Of a stretch of 64,000 bases of DNA, positions 62,555-64,000 are shown piece by piece (position 1 is the stretch's first letter; every line of letters starts with the position of its first letter). This DNA comes from Marsupella aquatica (lineage: Eukaryota > Marchantiophyta), in the NCBI GenBank assembly GCA_973895155.1, contig OZ316896.1, positions 2,790,001 through 2,854,000 on the forward strand, given 5' to 3'. The position numbers and the translations under genes were made by a program. The notes below the pieces were generated by a model, which did not search any database, was not told the origin of the DNA, and saw nothing but the letters and a program-made list of their open reading frames with translations.

Positions 62555-63030
62555 TGTTTATATGGCCAAGACAAAATCATTATGGGAGACCAAAATATGT
62601 ACCCCATAAGTATTTTACCTCCAAACATTGTTTTTACTGCCCAAAGACACAGACAAAATCGAAATGGGAGACCAAAACATATACCCCATAAATATTTTAC
62701 ATACAAACATTGTTTTTTCGGCCAAGACAAAATTGGCTTTATGGCCAAGACAAAATCAGTGAGGGAGACCCAAATATGTTCCCCATACGCATTTTACATC
62801 CAAAAACATTGTTTTTAAGGCCAAGACAAAATTGGCTTTATGGCCAAGACAAAATCAGTTTTACATCCAAACATTGTTTTTAAGGCCAAGACAAAATTGT
62901 TTTTATGGCCAAGACAAAATTGTTTTTATGGCCAAGACAAAATTGTTTCTATAGCCAAGACGAAATTGTTTTTATGGCCAAGACAAAATGAGTGAAGGAG
63001 ACCCAAATATGTACCCCATAAGCATTTTCC
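62555..63030. repeat. Nested minisatellite built on GGCCAAGACAAAATTG
   Basis: A 23 bp unit, TTTTTATGGCCAAGACAAAA plus TTG, is repeated about ten times. A longer (~105 bp) unit carrying GGGAGACC(C/A)AAATATGT and CCCATA(A/C)G, then ATTTTAC and CCAAACATTG, occurs about four times, with the short units expanded inside. No conserved coding frame. Confidence 0.9.
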
Positions 63031-63322
63031 GTCCAAACATACACATTAGACTAACTTTCACACGCCCTAATTACCCTAGTTACCCAGTTGTGAATGGCAG
63101 GACCACTGATGTGCTCGGAGAATCTCGTGCTCCATGATGGTAATGGCCGAGTCTCTCCCGACTCTCGTCCAAATTGAAGAACACTGTTCTGCACGAGTGT
63201 CAAACAGGTCAATAACAAAACCTGTAGCAGGCACGCTTGTTCGTCGTGCAGACCATCGAGGGACATTACTACTGCGATGTACAGTCGTGTGTTGCGGTCT
63301 ACGCTTGAGAGAACCCAACAGA

Positions 63323-63415
63323 GCGTTTATTTTTTCCCCCTGAAATTGAATAGAACGAACTCTCGGTCTTGCTTGAGAACCTTGTAAAGCAATTTCAGGG
63401 GGAGAGAATAAACGC
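63323..63415. other. Strong stem-loop, 26 bp near-perfect arms
   Basis: The arm 63323-63348 (GCGTTTATT...CTGAAATTG) pairs with 63390-63415 with two mismatches around a 41 nt loop. Size and pairing fit either a small foldback element or a microRNA-like precursor. No surrounding gene was recognised. Confidence 0.65.
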
Positions 63416-64000
63416 AGGACGACCAAGAAAACCTTCTCAAGCAAAATTTCGCCGGAACACCAGAAATAACGTTCTCAGAAAGCGGACACGAAGAAGCACC
63501 GTCTCCTCAAAGATTTTGAACATGTTTTGAGAAAAAATCGACGAGGTGGATACTTGTCTTCATCCATAACTTCGTCCCTAATAATTGCCCCGATTACAGA
63601 TAAAGGTTTGGATTCTAACCCATGAAAGCTATATGTTCCCTAGTGCTCGACTTTGCATGCAAACCAGAGCGATTTGCCTACAACGTTCACAATATGCGAT
63701 CAAGCGGTCTAATTGATGGTGTCGTTTTGGGATGACACACAACCAACGCTCTCTGTATTATGGCCTGTTAGTCCATGTGCAGGACGTCAGGACATAATTT
63801 CGTTTCGCACCTCAATTTCTATGACTGAGTAACTGATGAATAAATGATGAATGGTCTTCAGTGGCGAAGGGGACTCCTTCGGCCCAATCCAATCCACCGG
63901 ACCACAAGGAGGCCTCTAGCTCCATCAATCTAAACTCATCAGATCTGATTGAGTAGGAAATTTGACCATCTCTAGGAATGATTCTATGCATACGAGTGCC

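Noticed and set aside
62555-63030. CRISPR-like array of short repeats
   Set aside because: The units abut without unique spacers and the genome is clearly plant nuclear. It is a minisatellite.

Overview
This is nuclear DNA from a land plant. The reasons are GT-AG introns in three conserved genes, an aspartic proteinase with the plant-specific saposin-like insert, a chloroplast-type KEA3 K+/H+ antiporter, a Ty1/copia element primed by initiator tRNA-Met, and a tRNA-derived SINE. The low gene density, many decayed repeats and long G homopolymers would suit a seed-free lineage or another repeat-rich genome, but the sequence alone does not settle the group.

Layout. 1-4.2 kb is AT-rich and gene-free, with a ~1 kb foldback at 2.67-3.70 kb. 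4.24-20.04 kb is a large diverged inverted duplication: arms of about 3.7 kb (4.24-7.90 and 16.35-20.04 kb) face each other across an ~8.4 kb spacer. Both arms hold decayed protein-like stretches and an identical outward-facing TATA motif. 20.9-23.5 kb is a pair of ~830 bp direct repeats around an AT-rich foldback; a third relative lies at 1-312. 23.5-26.9 kb has nothing recognisable. 26.87-30.62 kb (minus) is a 12-exon phytepsin-type aspartic proteinase. 33.11-39.95 kb is a complete but inactivated copia element with two 344 bp LTRs. 40.7-40.9 kb is a SINE with a perfect 15 bp target duplication. 41.97-45.63 kb (plus) is replication factor C subunit 3 in 9 exons. 48.1 kb is tRNA-Pro(UGG). 49.27-56.43 kb (minus) is KEA3 in 19 exons. 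57-64 kb is gene-free and full of short tandem duplications, ending in a nested minisatellite (62.55-63.03 kb) and a strong stem-loop (63.3-63.4 kb).

The three protein genes have unrelated housekeeping jobs: vacuolar/secretory proteolysis, sliding-clamp loading in the nucleus, and thylakoid proton-motive-force control. They are not a cluster. They were rebuilt exon by exon from splice sites, reading frame and known family sequence, and all three read through without a break (505, 383 and 1000 codons).

The most interesting observation is in the aspartic proteinase. The exon encoding the KICSQIGxC part of the saposin-like insert is followed 54 nt later by a second, diverged exon of the same phase with the same Cys-x5-Cys spacing. 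Using either one keeps the frame, using both breaks it, and the 54 nt gap is about half the length of the next shortest intron in the gene. This looks like a mutually exclusive exon pair that would give two forms of the membrane-active insert.
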